NCBI GenBank assembly: GCA_019237115.1
Contig: JAFAHS010000240.1
Span: 1 to 35,612 of the forward strand
Direction of reading: 5' to 3'
Origin: Deltaproteobacteria bacterium
GTDB taxonomy: Bacteria > Desulfobacterota > Binatia > Binatales > Binataceae
Length of the DNA: 35,612 nucleotides
Made by a program: the position numbers and the translations under genes. Each line of letters begins with the position of its first letter. Within the stretch, counting starts at the first letter, position 1. The notes below the pieces were generated by a model that ran no database searches, had not been told where the DNA came from, and saw only the letters and a list, made by a program, of their open reading frames with translations. Shown here piece after piece: positions 25,959 to 33,348 of the stretch.

Positions 25959-26108
25959 TCAGCGCCGAAACAGGCGTTCGCGCAGCGCGTCCAGTTGCCC
26001 CGCTACCTCCTGCTCAAGTAGGGCGCCATCCTCGGACTCGCGCAGACACTCAAACGCGACCGCGGCCAGCGAAGCCAACGCGAGTACGATGACGAATTTA
26101 GACACCAT
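25959..26108 (-). CDS. 49-residue single-helix membrane peptide
   Basis: A short frame starting at ATG 26108 encodes one hydrophobic helix (SKFVIVLALASLAAVAFEC, residues 3-21) followed by a charged helical tail (LLEQEVAGQLDALRERLFRR) with coiled-coil spacing. It lies upstream of the exporter on the same strand with 113 nt between. The pattern of anchored coiled coil is plausible for a real micropeptide, but nothing in it is family-specific and the start has only a weak ribosome-binding motif. Confidence 0.45.
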   Translation of the reverse strand: MVSKFVIVLALASLAAVAFECLRESEDGALLEQEVAGQLDALRERLFRR

Positions 26109-26157
26109 AGCCTTCGTTATCCTGGGTAGCGCACGACCGCAGGCTCCGTTCGCGCCG

Positions 26158-26180
26158 ACCTGTTAGAAAGGTTAACAGGT
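26158..26180. other. 8-base perfect inverted repeat
   Basis: ACCTGTTA and TAACAGGT are separated by 7 nt in the gap between the 49-residue peptide gene and the small lipoprotein gene (both leftward). It may be a stem-loop terminator of the lipoprotein message (no T-run follows on that strand) or an operator. Nothing else is visible in this gap. Confidence 0.4.
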
Positions 26181-26233
26181 TTGCGTGGCTCTGCGAAGTA
26201 GAATTGCCCGGAACTGGACTCCGCTGACGACGC

Positions 26234-26506
26234 TCAGCGCTGCGTCAGCCGGGGATCGTTGCTCGCGACACAATTGGCCGGACGGTGGAGGTCATTGCGA
26301 ATGCCCCGCAGCGCGTCGCGGCACTCGTCGCCGGATGGAAAGGTCCTCAGTCTTGCCCAGCTGAACATCGGCGAATTGATGTTGCCGTGGGGAAAAGTTT
26401 CGGTCGGAACCGGCGAAACGACGTACCACACGACCGGATCGGGAGGAGGCGCTGCACAGCCCGCGGTCATCATTAGAAATGCAAATAGCGTGGCCCTGCG
26501 TCCCAT
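26234..26506 (-). CDS. small lipoprotein
   Basis: 90 residues. A lipoprotein signal (LFAFLMMTAGCAAPP, Cys at residue 17) is followed by a Pro-rich linker and a short globular part with two further cysteines (DECRDALRG and RPANCVAS), which could form a disulfide. The pattern SPMFSWARLRTFPSGDECRDAL is similar to many anonymous envelope lipoproteins. No assigned function. It diverges from moaA. Confidence 0.65.
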   Translation of the reverse strand: MGRRATLFAFLMMTAGCAAPPPDPVVWYVVSPVPTETFPHGNINSPMFSWARLRTFPSGDECRDALRGIRNDLHRPANCVASNDPRLTQR

Positions 26507-26626
26507 GGGTGCTTTATCCGCCCAAGCTCAACCAGCGTCAAGAATTGATGCTAGGGACGTGTTAAGCATGCCTGGCTCAATGTTTGATTCGCTGCTCGTT
26601 GTCTCGTTTGGACCGCAGCGTCTAGT

Positions 26627-27631
26627 ATGCGTCTGATGCCCCGCGATTCGTTCAACCGCCTGATCGACTACCTGCGTATTTCCGTTATCGACCGCTGCAA
26701 CATGCGCTGCGTGTATTGCATGCCGCTCAACGGAATCCGGTTTCTGCCCAACCCGGATTTGCTGACCGCCCAGGAAATCGAAATGGTGGTCCGCGCCGCG
26801 GTGCGGGTCGGGTTCCATAAGTTTCGGCTTACCGGTGGCGAACCTACCCTGCGCTCCGACCTCGTGGAAATCGTCCAGCGCGTGACTTCAGTCGACGGAG
26901 TTCACGGGTTGGCGATGACCACCAACGCGATGCTGCTCGAGAATCTGGCCCAACCCCTCAAGCAAGCGGGCCTCACCCGGATCAACGTGCATCTGGATAG
27001 CCTCAACCCCGAGACGGTCGAGAAGCAGATGCGCTGGGGTAGTTTCGCCCGCGTGTGGCAGGGCATCCTGGCTGCGGAAGCTGCAGGGCTGACTCCGGTC
27101 AAGCTCAACGCGGTGGTGACTGCCGGCTACAACGAATCCGAGGTGGTGGACCTGGCGCGCCTCACCCTCGAGCGCGATTGGCACGTGAGGTTCATCGAAC
27201 TGATGCCTTTGGGCGGTGGCGAATGCGCCACGCTTTCGGTCAAGCGCTACGTGTCGAATATCGAAACGCGCCGGCGTATCGAGGCCGGGTTGGGACCCCT
27301 AAACGAGCTTCCAACCGAAAACCTCGCCGACGAATCGCGCAACTACCGTTTGTCCGGTGCCCGCGGAGTTGTGGGCTTCATCAGTCCAGTAAGCGAGCCC
27401 TACTGCGGCACCTGCAACCGGATGCGTCTCACCGCGGACGGCAAGTTCCACCTATGCCTGCTCAATGACGATGAACTCGATGTGCGCCGCGCGCTGCGCT
27501 CCGGGTCCAGTCGGGCGCTGGAGGAAGTGAGCGCCATCCTGGAACGCGCCGTCACCATGAAACCGACCGGGCACCATCTCCTGGAAGGCCGTTCCACCCG
27601 CGACCGTTCGATGTATCAGATCGGCGGGTAA
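26627..27631 (+). CDS. moaA: GTP 3',8-cyclase MoaA
   Basis: 334 residues. It has the radical-SAM cluster CNMRCVYC (CxxxCxxC) at residues 25-32, the SAM-binding LTGGEPTLR, the second [4Fe-4S] cluster CGTCNRMRLTADGKFHLCL with its third Cys, and the conserved C-terminal Gly-Gly (MYQIGG) needed for catalysis. MoaA makes the first step of molybdenum cofactor synthesis with MoaC. The start is ATG 26627 or ATG 26636; neither has a clear Shine-Dalgarno. No other moa gene is nearby. It is the last backbone gene before the mobile element. Confidence 0.97.
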   Translation: MRLMPRDSFNRLIDYLRISVIDRCNMRCVYCMPLNGIRFLPNPDLLTAQEIEMVVRAAVRVGFHKFRLTGGEPTLRSDLVEIVQRVTSVDGVHGLAMTTNAMLLENLAQPLKQAGLTRINVHLDSLNPETVEKQMRWGSFARVWQGILAAEAAGLTPVKLNAVVTAGYNESEVVDLARLTLERDWHVRFIELMPLGGGECATLSVKRYVSNIETRRRIEAGLGPLNELPTENLADESRNYRLSGARGVVGFISPVSEPYCGTCNRMRLTADGKFHLCLLNDDELDVRRALRSGSSRALEEVSAILERAVTMKPTGHHLLEGRSTRDRSMYQIGG

Positions 27632-27662
27632 TATGTAAAAACCCCGGTGGGACTCTACATAT
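27631..27662 (+). terminator. candidate terminator hairpin after moaA
   Basis: ATATGTA (27631-27637) pairs with TACATAT (27656-27662) around a nested CCCC/GGG arm, immediately after the moaA stop and followed by T-rich sequence. It could end the moaA message. A second hairpin lies at 27707-27732. Confidence 0.45.
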
Positions 27663-27682
27663 TTTGCTCATTTTTCCAACCC

Positions 27683-27703
27683 TGACAGCCATTTTGACAG
27701 CCA
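27683..27703. repeat. tandem TGACAGCCA direct repeats near integrase
   Basis: TGACAGCCA occurs at 27683-27691 and 27695-27703, a 12-base period, about 30 bases beyond the integrase stop. Short spaced repeats beside a tyrosine integrase are where arm-type binding sites or the attachment core usually lie. I found no matching copy by eye at the right end. Confidence 0.4.
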
Positions 27704-27706
27704 CTG

Positions 27707-27732
27707 AAGCCGGAAACCGTTTTCGCCGGCTT
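27707..27732 (+). terminator. hairpin between moaA and integrase
   Basis: AAGCCGG (27707-27713) pairs with CCGGCTT (27726-27732); a T-run (TTTT) ends the right arm on the plus strand, as in an intrinsic terminator for rightward transcription from moaA. On the other strand it directly follows the integrase stop. Confidence 0.55.
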
Positions 27733-28881
27733 TTATGAGGCGGAACCGATCAGCGCCGATGCGATTTTGTCGGCGGCCTCTGACTGTAAGGTCGGGAGAC
27801 TGTGGCTGTAGACGTCGAGCGTCAAGCTGATACGCGAGTGCCCAAGCATTTCGCTCACGATTTTTGGATGAACCCCTTGGCTGAGCGCAATCGTGGCCGA
27901 CGAGTGCCGCAGATCGTGGAACCGAATCTTCCGGAGACCGCTCTTTGCCGTCACGCGGGCAAAGTCGTCTGACAGGTGCCTTGGGTCGATCGATGTCCCA
28001 ATGCTGGTCGTAAAGACGTATCCGCAGTCCTGCCAGCGTGGACCGACGGACAGCCGCTGTTCAAACTGTTGCTTTCGATGCGCTTTCAGAATCCCAACAA
28101 TGCCCTGGGAAAGACGGACAACGCGGCGTCCGTGAGCTGTCTTAGGCTCGGAGATAACAATGCCCTGCGTACAGCTCCGACTAAGCGCTCTGCGAACGCG
28201 CAGGGTGCCTTCGTCGAAGTCGAGGTCCTCCCATTTCAGCGCCAATAGTTCTCCGCGTCTCAACCCGGTACTTAGCGCGAGGACGTAGAGCGCCTTAAGA
28301 GGCTCACCTCGGGAGGCGCCAAGGAATATCCGCGCTTCCTCGGGCGTAAAAACCTTCATTTCCCGATTTTGTACTTTCGGACCGACCGCAAACTCGGCTA
28401 CATTTCTCGCGATAAGCTGCCATCGGACGGCTTGTCGTAACGCTGCGTGCAGCACGATCTTGATTCCTCGTACGCTTCGCGGTGCCAGCCCCTCTGAAAG
28501 CTTTTGATCCAGCAAGGTTTGCACATGGGCAGGAGTAAGTTTGTCGAGCTTCAAACGTCCAACGCTTGGGAGAAGGTGCTTTCGCACGATACCCTCGTAC
28601 CGTTCATAGGTCCGGATACGAGCCCCTACTTTGGTAGTGTTGAGCCAGCGACCTAGATGGCCTGCCACAGTGGGAATTTTGCCGGCGGCCGGGAGTATTC
28701 CCATGTCGCGCTCACGCAGACCCTTGGTCATTAGCTCTCGCACGCCAGCCCGACTTGAAGCGTAAATGAGCCTTCGCTGCCGTTTTCCATCCTTCCACCC
28801 CAGATCGATCTGACCGCACCAGCGCCCGTCTTTTCGCCGGAAGATGCTGCCCTCGTTCTGTCCGCGTCTCCCATTAGCCAT
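27733..28881 (-). CDS. tyrosine-recombinase integrase
   Basis: 382 residues from ATG 28881, chosen because AAGGAG sits 7 nt upstream; the open frame continues to 29013 but that part is a shadow of the small overlapping gene. The N-terminal NEGSIFRRKDGRWCGQIDLG is the arm-binding AP2-like domain, then a SAM-like core-binding domain. Catalytic residues are visible: Arg208 in STGLRRGELLAL, His322/Arg325 in FHDLRHSS, His348 in LGHSR and Tyr358 in LDVYSH. It should insert and excise the element. The stop adjoins a hairpin and paired direct repeats, so the attachment site is probably just left of it. Confidence 0.95.
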   Translation of the reverse strand: MANGRRGQNEGSIFRRKDGRWCGQIDLGWKDGKRQRRLIYASSRAGVRELMTKGLRERDMGILPAAGKIPTVAGHLGRWLNTTKVGARIRTYERYEGIVRKHLLPSVGRLKLDKLTPAHVQTLLDQKLSEGLAPRSVRGIKIVLHAALRQAVRWQLIARNVAEFAVGPKVQNREMKVFTPEEARIFLGASRGEPLKALYVLALSTGLRRGELLALKWEDLDFDEGTLRVRRALSRSCTQGIVISEPKTAHGRRVVRLSQGIVGILKAHRKQQFEQRLSVGPRWQDCGYVFTTSIGTSIDPRHLSDDFARVTAKSGLRKIRFHDLRHSSATIALSQGVHPKIVSEMLGHSRISLTLDVYSHSLPTLQSEAADKIASALIGSAS

Positions 28882-29035
28882 GAGGTCGCTCCTTACCACC
28901 GTCGCTCTTGTTTTTCTTTCGCGGCCGACCGCCAAGCTGCCCGTTTTTTCTAGCTGCCGTAGCTTTTTCTGCGCTTCTTGAAAGCCCGCCAAGTCTCCCG
29001 AGTGCAACTGCATGGCGGTTTTTCATCCTTTTCAT
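28874..29035 (-). CDS. 53-residue basic GxLGG protein overlapping integrase
   Basis: The open frame from ATG 29035 (or 29026) encodes a small basic protein with two similar units, LGRLGGLSRSAEKATAARK and NGQLGGRPRKKNK; the second ends in an AT-hook-like GRPRKK. Its last codons overlap the integrase start by 8 nt and include that gene's ribosome-binding site, so the two are translationally coupled. Short GxLGG/GRPRK proteins of this type recur upstream of mobile-element integrases; a DNA-binding accessory role is inference. It is too short for most gene callers. Confidence 0.6.
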   Translation of the reverse strand: MKRMKNRHAVALGRLGGLSRSAEKATAARKNGQLGGRPRKKNKSDGGKERPHG

Positions 29036-29129
29036 GCCGACTAATCGTATACCTAAGCGCTTGGGTTTTCAATCGCACAGTGTGTGGACGGCAAGCGACA
29101 GCGAGCACGCTCTCTGTAGAGGACCTTGG

Positions 29130-29552
29130 TCATTTTCGTTCAGAGGCATCGACCAACATTCGACCTAGACTGGTAATTTCTACATGCGTTGCGGCCGCAA
29201 GGTAGCCTTCCGGGTATGCTCGGAGGAGGGCTGCATCGCGTAGGGGCCGGAGTATTCTTTTGTCTTGCTCTGTAACTGGCGTGCGGCCCTCTTCGCGTAG
29301 TTTCCTCAGCCAACGCCACTGCTGGTCATCGAGCTTTCGTCCATGCAGACTCTCTGTGATCGAAGCTTGGATGACGGGTATGGTGGTCTGCACCTCGACG
29401 CCCGCTATCGCGAGTTTGATTTTGTCTGCGGAAAAAAGTCGGTTAAGCGCTTTTCGATAAACGAACACTGCGATGAGGGCTACCAATGGCCAAGAAAGGA
29501 GATCCGAATAGCCTCGCAGAATTGTCGAAATTTCGATCAGCTTTGTCGCCAC
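29130..29552 (-). CDS. small membrane protein with winged-helix-like C-terminus
   Basis: 140 residues from GTG 29552, with AGAGG about 9 nt upstream. A single membrane helix (LLSWPLVALIAVFVYRKAL, about 18-36) is followed by a soluble region. The C-terminal part (residues 75-139), with RILRPLRDAALLRAYPEGYLA and VEITSLGRMLVDA, has the helix-helix-beta pattern of a winged-helix domain. I do not recognise a family. It lies between the integrase and the DUF3631 gene, all leftward, with loose spacing. Confidence 0.65.
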   Translation of the reverse strand: MATKLIEISTILRGYSDLLSWPLVALIAVFVYRKALNRLFSADKIKLAIAGVEVQTTIPVIQASITESLHGRKLDDQQWRWLRKLREEGRTPVTEQDKRILRPLRDAALLRAYPEGYLAAATHVEITSLGRMLVDASERK

Positions 29553-29789
29553 TCAGATTCACCTCTATCGCTTGACGCCAGAGCACATAAGCGATCGCGA
29601 GACCAGGTAATAGGGTTTTCTCCTTGAATCGCATGCCTCAAACTTAGAGATCGCAAGGAAAGTGCGCGGCATTCAATGGTGCGAGCCGTTCTCGCTCAGC
29701 GTTGATTTCGTCGCTTGTTTCGTCGTCGGCATTTAACCCGTGACGCCGTGACAATCGTTCCTTCCCAACGATTTAGAATGGGTCTCGGG

Positions 29790-29815
29790 CCGTGACAAAA
29801 AGCCGTGCGTCACGG
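29790..29815. other. inverted repeat with recurring GTGAC units
   Basis: CCGTGAC (29790-29796) and GTCACGG (29809-29815) form a 7-base stem overlapping the DUF3631 stop codon. More GTGAC/GTCAC copies occur on either side, in the gap downstream and inside the end of the DUF3631 gene. Could be a protein-binding array or a weak stem-loop at the operon end. Confidence 0.35.
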
Positions 29816-31222
29816 TGTGGAACAGTCGGTTTCGCCCTGGTTGCCAAAGGTTGTCACGCTGTCACGCTTCCCACAGGGTAGGTAACGCGCGAATGTATCT
29901 TCAAAGTCTTTGAAGTCATACCCTTTCCCCCTCTCCGTTTCCGTCCGGATCGTTTTTGGCTGGACGCCAAACAGCCTGAGTAGGCGGGCAAGTTGGTTCG
30001 GGGTGATCGGTTTGAGTGAGCGTCCGTACTCGCCCCACGGTTGAGTTTCGAGTGCGGCGAGAGCGCTGCAGAGATCCCTCGACAATATGCGTTCTCCTTT
30101 CTCCTCGAAAAGGTCACGTATGTCGGCAAGAATCATTGTTCCGTTCGTGTCAGCATCGCGTTCGCTTGAAGTCGATAGGGCGATTGCTGCGTCGCGGGCC
30201 CGGAGTGGCCAGTCGGCGCCGGCCGCCTCTGCCACCGCGAGCAATGGACACCAGTTGTTTTCCGCACGGTCGTCCAAGCCTCGGGGACTCAGCGGCTCCG
30301 AATCTTTGATCGTCGCCAAACTGTCAGCAGCCCAGCGCAGGCATTTCCGAGCCAGGATTGAGAGGTTGGCCTTTACGTCGCGGTTAAGTCGTGCAATTGG
30401 CTCGTCTTTTCGCCGTCGTCGCATCTGAATGATGATCGAACGGTCCTCGATGGTGTCCGGCAGATGCCCAATTCCCGCGATAACAAGAGGCGCCCAAGTT
30501 GAAAAAAGACGGGGCTCGAAGTCATCGCCAACGCAGCGAGGCACGAAGGCTATCTTTCGGCTGTGTCCCGAATTGATCAGCCCTCGAAGCGTCTCGTTGT
30601 CTTTGGCGAAACTATCGGCCTCATCAACCAGCAGCGTCGGGCGCCATGTCTGGATCGAACGGAACAATGTTGCAGGGGTGAGATTAGAGACGGCTAGGGG
30701 CCGGGAAACCAGCTCTGTAAGAATTTCTATCACTCGCCTCTTCCCACAACGCTTCTCGGGGCTCGATAGCAGAAGTCTTGGAGAGTATTCGTGCGCATCG
30801 AATGTATGCGAGAAGAGAACCCAGAGAGCGAGCGCTTCAGGCGCATGCCTGGGAAGGATCGCCAAGCGAGTGATTACCTCCGCCAAATCCGACAGAAGCG
30901 ATGCTCCGTTCACTAGCTCGGGCCACGGTTCCATCTTTCTAAACTCAATCTCCTTGCCGCCGCGAGCATCTTCGCCCGCGATGGAGTGCCTTTCTGCTCC
31001 AACCCATTTGTCAAGTTTGCCGACCGAAATACTTAGCGGTTTCGAGACCTTCTTACGTTGACGTGCGTAATCAGGCTCATCCAAGACGGCTAGGCGCCTT
31101 ATCTCTGCGTCAAGTTCTGCACGCCACTTTTGATGTTCTAGTCCTTCGTTCTGCGCGCGGCCTGCCGGGCTGTCATCCATCTCATCGAGAATCTTCGTTG
31201 CCGTTTCTATTTGGTCGATCAC
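29810..31222 (-). CDS. DUF3631-family replication/helicase-type ATPase
   Basis: 470 residues from GTG 31222, which overlaps the preceding stop by 4 nt and has GGAGGAGG just before it; the longer frame to 31300 lies inside the upstream gene. Residues 60-470 match DUF3631, found in phage, plasmid and satellite primase-helicase proteins: LLLSSPEKRCGKRR (150-163) is the P-loop, LLVDEADSF (197-205) the Walker B, HSRKIAFVPRC and LVIAGIGHLPDTIEDRSIII further core motifs. The P-loop carries RR where Thr/Ser is usual. There is no primase domain at the N-terminus. It probably drives or licenses element replication. Confidence 0.88.
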   Translation of the reverse strand: MIDQIETATKILDEMDDSPAGRAQNEGLEHQKWRAELDAEIRRLAVLDEPDYARQRKKVSKPLSISVGKLDKWVGAERHSIAGEDARGGKEIEFRKMEPWPELVNGASLLSDLAEVITRLAILPRHAPEALALWVLFSHTFDAHEYSPRLLLSSPEKRCGKRRVIEILTELVSRPLAVSNLTPATLFRSIQTWRPTLLVDEADSFAKDNETLRGLINSGHSRKIAFVPRCVGDDFEPRLFSTWAPLVIAGIGHLPDTIEDRSIIIQMRRRRKDEPIARLNRDVKANLSILARKCLRWAADSLATIKDSEPLSPRGLDDRAENNWCPLLAVAEAAGADWPLRARDAAIALSTSSERDADTNGTMILADIRDLFEEKGERILSRDLCSALAALETQPWGEYGRSLKPITPNQLARLLRLFGVQPKTIRTETERGKGYDFKDFEDTFARYLPCGKRDSVTTFGNQGETDCSTP

Positions 31223-31578
31223 TCGTCCTCCTCCTTCACAACCAGCGCCTTCGCTATCCTTTCCACGATCAGCGCAACTATTTCGTCGCTTAAATCCCAC
31301 GCAACCAATTTCGACCGCGGCCGTGCATTGGGCACTGCCAGCAGCAATGCGTCGCGCAGCGCTATTGGCGTGACTGCGACTCCAGCTCTACTGAAAGCCG
31401 CGATCTGCGCCTCAGCCTCGTGGACCAAGTTTCCCCGCGTATGTGCGATCATTAGCGCCAAATTGAACTCCCGCCAGTGCTCGCAGCGCAACGTCTCAGG
31501 TCCCTCCAGGCAGCACGTTCCGACGTTCGTCGACTTCGGCGGCTGGGGTTTATTGTGATTTCCTGTACAACTTTTCAT
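31219..31578 (-). CDS. small protein upstream of DUF3631 gene, unknown
   Basis: 119 residues. The N-terminus has cysteines (GTCCLEGPETLRCEHW) and the rest is predicted helical (WREFNLALMIAHTRGNLVHEAEAQIAAFSRAG, LVAWDLSDEIVALIVERIAKAL), ending in a Glu/Asp tail. Its stop codon overlaps the DUF3631 start, a strong sign that both work together in the element. The gene lies 28 nt after the AlpA-like stop. I do not recognise the family and no Shine-Dalgarno is clear. Confidence 0.7.
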   Translation of the reverse strand: MKSCTGNHNKPQPPKSTNVGTCCLEGPETLRCEHWREFNLALMIAHTRGNLVHEAEAQIAAFSRAGVAVTPIALRDALLLAVPNARPRSKLVAWDLSDEIVALIVERIAKALVVKEEDE

Positions 31579-31606
31579 TTACCATCGCTGACCAGGTTGA
31601 AGCGGC

Positions 31607-31803
31607 TCATATTGAGCCCTCAATAGGCGACATCGCCCGAGCTACCAGCGCATCGATGGCTGCCTTCGGGACGCGAATCGATCGCCTACCGATACGAACG
31701 GAGGGAAGTTTCCCTTCGGCGATTAGCAGATAGACGCTAGAAAGCGGCAAGCTCATCATCCCGGCCGCGTCCCGAACGCGAATTAGAAGTTGATTCGTTC
31801 CAT
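31607..31803 (-). pseudogene. AlpA-like excisionase/regulator, 5' reading frame broken
   Basis: The readable part, LLIRVRDAAGMMSLPLSSVY and LLIAEGKLPSVRIGRRSIRV, is a MerR-like winged helix of the AlpA/excisionase type and ends at a TGA at 31609-31607. In that frame no ATG, GTG or TTG occurs before Met at 31759, which lies inside the first helix. The nearest ATG codons (31803 and 31842) are in another frame that stops at 31785-31783. One extra base between about 31792 and 31803 would join the ATG at 31803 to the domain. So it is a frameshift (real or sequencing), or an unusual ATT start, or a truncated 50-residue protein. Confidence 0.7.
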
Positions 31804-32131
31804 ATGATTCTTCTGCTCAATAGTGGGTTCGAGTGCTTCCATAATTGTCAGATTACATCCGTCAGAAACCTCTCCGCTATGACACGGTTCTGCGAATAAA
31901 CATCCGCGTATCTTGTTAGTAACCGAGGAACGATCGACGACGACCTTCAGCAGGCAGGTCTGCCCACCCGTCTTGAAGGCAGCGATGCGTACTTTTCTCG
32001 GCGAGTGAAGATGAGTCGCGAGTTGCAGGCGTTTGCCGCTTAATTCTACTCACGACCCTTGGTCGACGTAAAGCCGTCGTGCAACGGAACTCCTTCGGGA
32101 TTCTTGAAGCCAGCAACAAGACTCCGTTGAT

Positions 32132-32192
32132 CTCGGAGACAAAAGGGAATTTTTCTCCGATCGGAGATGGATTACCCTATTAACAGGGTAAT
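32132..32192. promoter_or_regulatory. three adjacent inverted repeats (candidate operators)
   Basis: In 61 bases are CTCCG/CGGAG (32132-32136 with 32144-32148), the perfect 14-base palindrome TCTCCGATCGGAGA (32154-32167), and ATTACCCT/AGGGTAAT (32171-32178 with 32185-32192, 6-nt spacer). The first two share the same CTCCG half-site, as in tandem operators. They lie about 290 bases upstream of the leftward AlpA-like gene, in a likely lysogeny or copy-control region. No regulator gene next to them is clear. Confidence 0.45.
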
Positions 32193-32269
32193 CGCCCGCT
32201 TTTTCCCCTCTTCGTCACTGCTTCCGCTCGCCCCTTCTCTTTGACGGCCCGGATCATCGACCATTATTT

Positions 32270-32281
32270 GGCGGGCCCGCC
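32270..32281. promoter_or_regulatory. perfect 12-base GC palindrome
   Basis: GGCGGGCCCGCC is a perfect palindrome with partly matching TTAT/ATAA flanks, in otherwise gene-free DNA of the element. It could be an operator, a replication-related dyad or a hairpin. No T-run follows on either strand, so a terminator is unlikely. Confidence 0.35.
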
Positions 32282-32715
32282 ATAAGAGCGCGCACAGAGA
32301 AGAAGCAGTCAGACTTCTGCTGGGAAGCACCGAGGCTGGCGAACTGAACAGACTCTCGTGCCGAACGAGGGCGCGAATTGCGGGGACACACATAGAAATC
32401 CATTCGTTGCGCGTTCTCTCATCAGACGACTGGGACTTCGAGTAAGGGCGCGGCCTTAAAAATCGTTTCTAGGACGGTTTCCGCCTCAGCAAGGGTTACT
32501 CCTGAGAGCGATACTTCGTTAGACGCGCAATCGCACTCGGCAAGTCGCCGGTTGCCAGATCCGGAACAGAAGGGTCAGGTCGGCAGCTATTAAGATACCG
32601 ACAGTAGCTGACACGGCCCAGTAGTCGATAGGACTCTCCCGTTAGGGAAAAGATTATGCCATCTCGATTGCACTCGTCGCCAGCCGCCTCGACAGGACAG
32701 CACTTCAAAGACTAC

Positions 32716-33240
32716 TTAGCGCGGTCGGCGAGAAGGTTTCCGTGGTACATTTTCTTTATACCTGATGCCGCTTCGGTTAACTTCTGCGCCGCAGCGCTGG
32801 CAATGCAAAATCCGGACGTGGCCGAGACTTTGAACTTCCTCTTGGAGTATCGATTTGCGTCCATCCTGATAACAGTTTGGGCAGAGGCGGTGCTTCGGTT
32901 CAGTCGAGCCTGCCTGATCCTTCAAGGCAAAGACGAGAGCGCTTCCCTGCGGGTGTTCGGAGATTTCCGTGAGCTGGTATTTTTCTTTTTCCGCACCCCA
33001 TGCCTTGAGATCATTCACTTCTTTCTCAAGCTCGCGTATTCGGTCCAGCGCCGATGCGTAGTCTGTTAGCGTAGATATGGCGCTCGTTTGCGCGGCGATG
33101 ATGTCTTTTTGGAATTCGATCGCCTTTTCTCTGATGACTTTGACATCATGAGCATTCACCGCGAGTTGCACCAGCTCGCTGGCAGCCTTAAGACCGCCCA
33201 CTATTCCAGAAATCGCGCTAAGGTCCAGCATGGGTGACAT
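32716..33240 (-). CDS. coiled-coil zinc-ribbon protein of mobile elements
   Basis: 174 residues. The N-terminal part is helical (LSAISGIVGGLKAASELVQLA), then a coiled coil at about 40-85 (EFQKDIIAAQTSAISTLTDY, RIRELEKEVNDLKAW). WGAEKEKYQLTEIS and LCPNCYQDGRKSILQ follow, with a CPNC...CQRC zinc ribbon (Cys120, 123, 147, 150), and the tail is basic (PRKPSRRPR). I recognise this layout from phage and integrative-element proteins of unknown function. It is the most upstream well-coded gene facing the control region, so it may be cargo or a regulator. A rightward frame at 32656-33069 is its shadow. Confidence 0.82.
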   Translation of the reverse strand: MSPMLDLSAISGIVGGLKAASELVQLAVNAHDVKVIREKAIEFQKDIIAAQTSAISTLTDYASALDRIRELEKEVNDLKAWGAEKEKYQLTEISEHPQGSALVFALKDQAGSTEPKHRLCPNCYQDGRKSILQEEVQSLGHVRILHCQRCGAEVNRSGIRYKENVPRKPSRRPR

Positions 33241-33348
33241 GATACGCCTCCGACCGTCTCAGTCGAATGGCTGGCAACCGCGGAGACACGAGTTCGCCCA
33301 AATTCGTCCAGTCAAGACGTGCGACCTCGATAGTTGGCATCCTTGGCG

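Larger units (their letters stand above)
31843..32715. other. 873 bases without a convincing gene; several dyads
   Basis: Between the AlpA-like gene and the zinc-ribbon gene no reading frame on either strand looks like a protein I can defend. Leftward frames such as 31916-32119, 32172-32393 and 32496-32708 are short, and neighbouring frames show similarly plausible pieces (for example an open frame ending near 32426 with no start), as in decayed DNA. Dyads cluster at 32132-32281 and are listed separately. It probably holds the control region of the element plus remnants. Confidence 0.55.

Noticed and set aside
26507..26626. Possible molybdenum-cofactor riboswitch before moaA
   Set aside because: I could not fold the 120-base leader into the known motif or find its conserved bases.
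29443..29634. 63-codon leftward frame overlapping the start of the small membrane protein
   Set aside because: Only the first ~30 residues lie outside the other gene and the overlap is about 110 bases in another frame; no family features.
31916..32119. 67-codon leftward frame, and pieces in neighbouring frames
   Set aside because: No frame is convincingly protein-like for its whole length and none has a supported start. Other frames here give equally plausible short pieces, so this looks like decayed or non-coding DNA.
32171..32192. Resemblance of the AGGGTAAT dyad to the I-SceI homing site
   Set aside because: Only part of the site matches and the match is explained by the dyad itself; no homing-endonuclease gene is nearby.
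32496..32708. 70-codon leftward frame after the zinc-ribbon gene
   Set aside because: Composition is unremarkable, no motif or ribosome-binding site, and an adjacent frame looks as good near its end.
32656..33069. Plus-strand open frame of 137 codons in the element
   Set aside because: It overlaps the zinc-ribbon gene on the opposite strand, whose cysteine motif and coiled coil are coherent.
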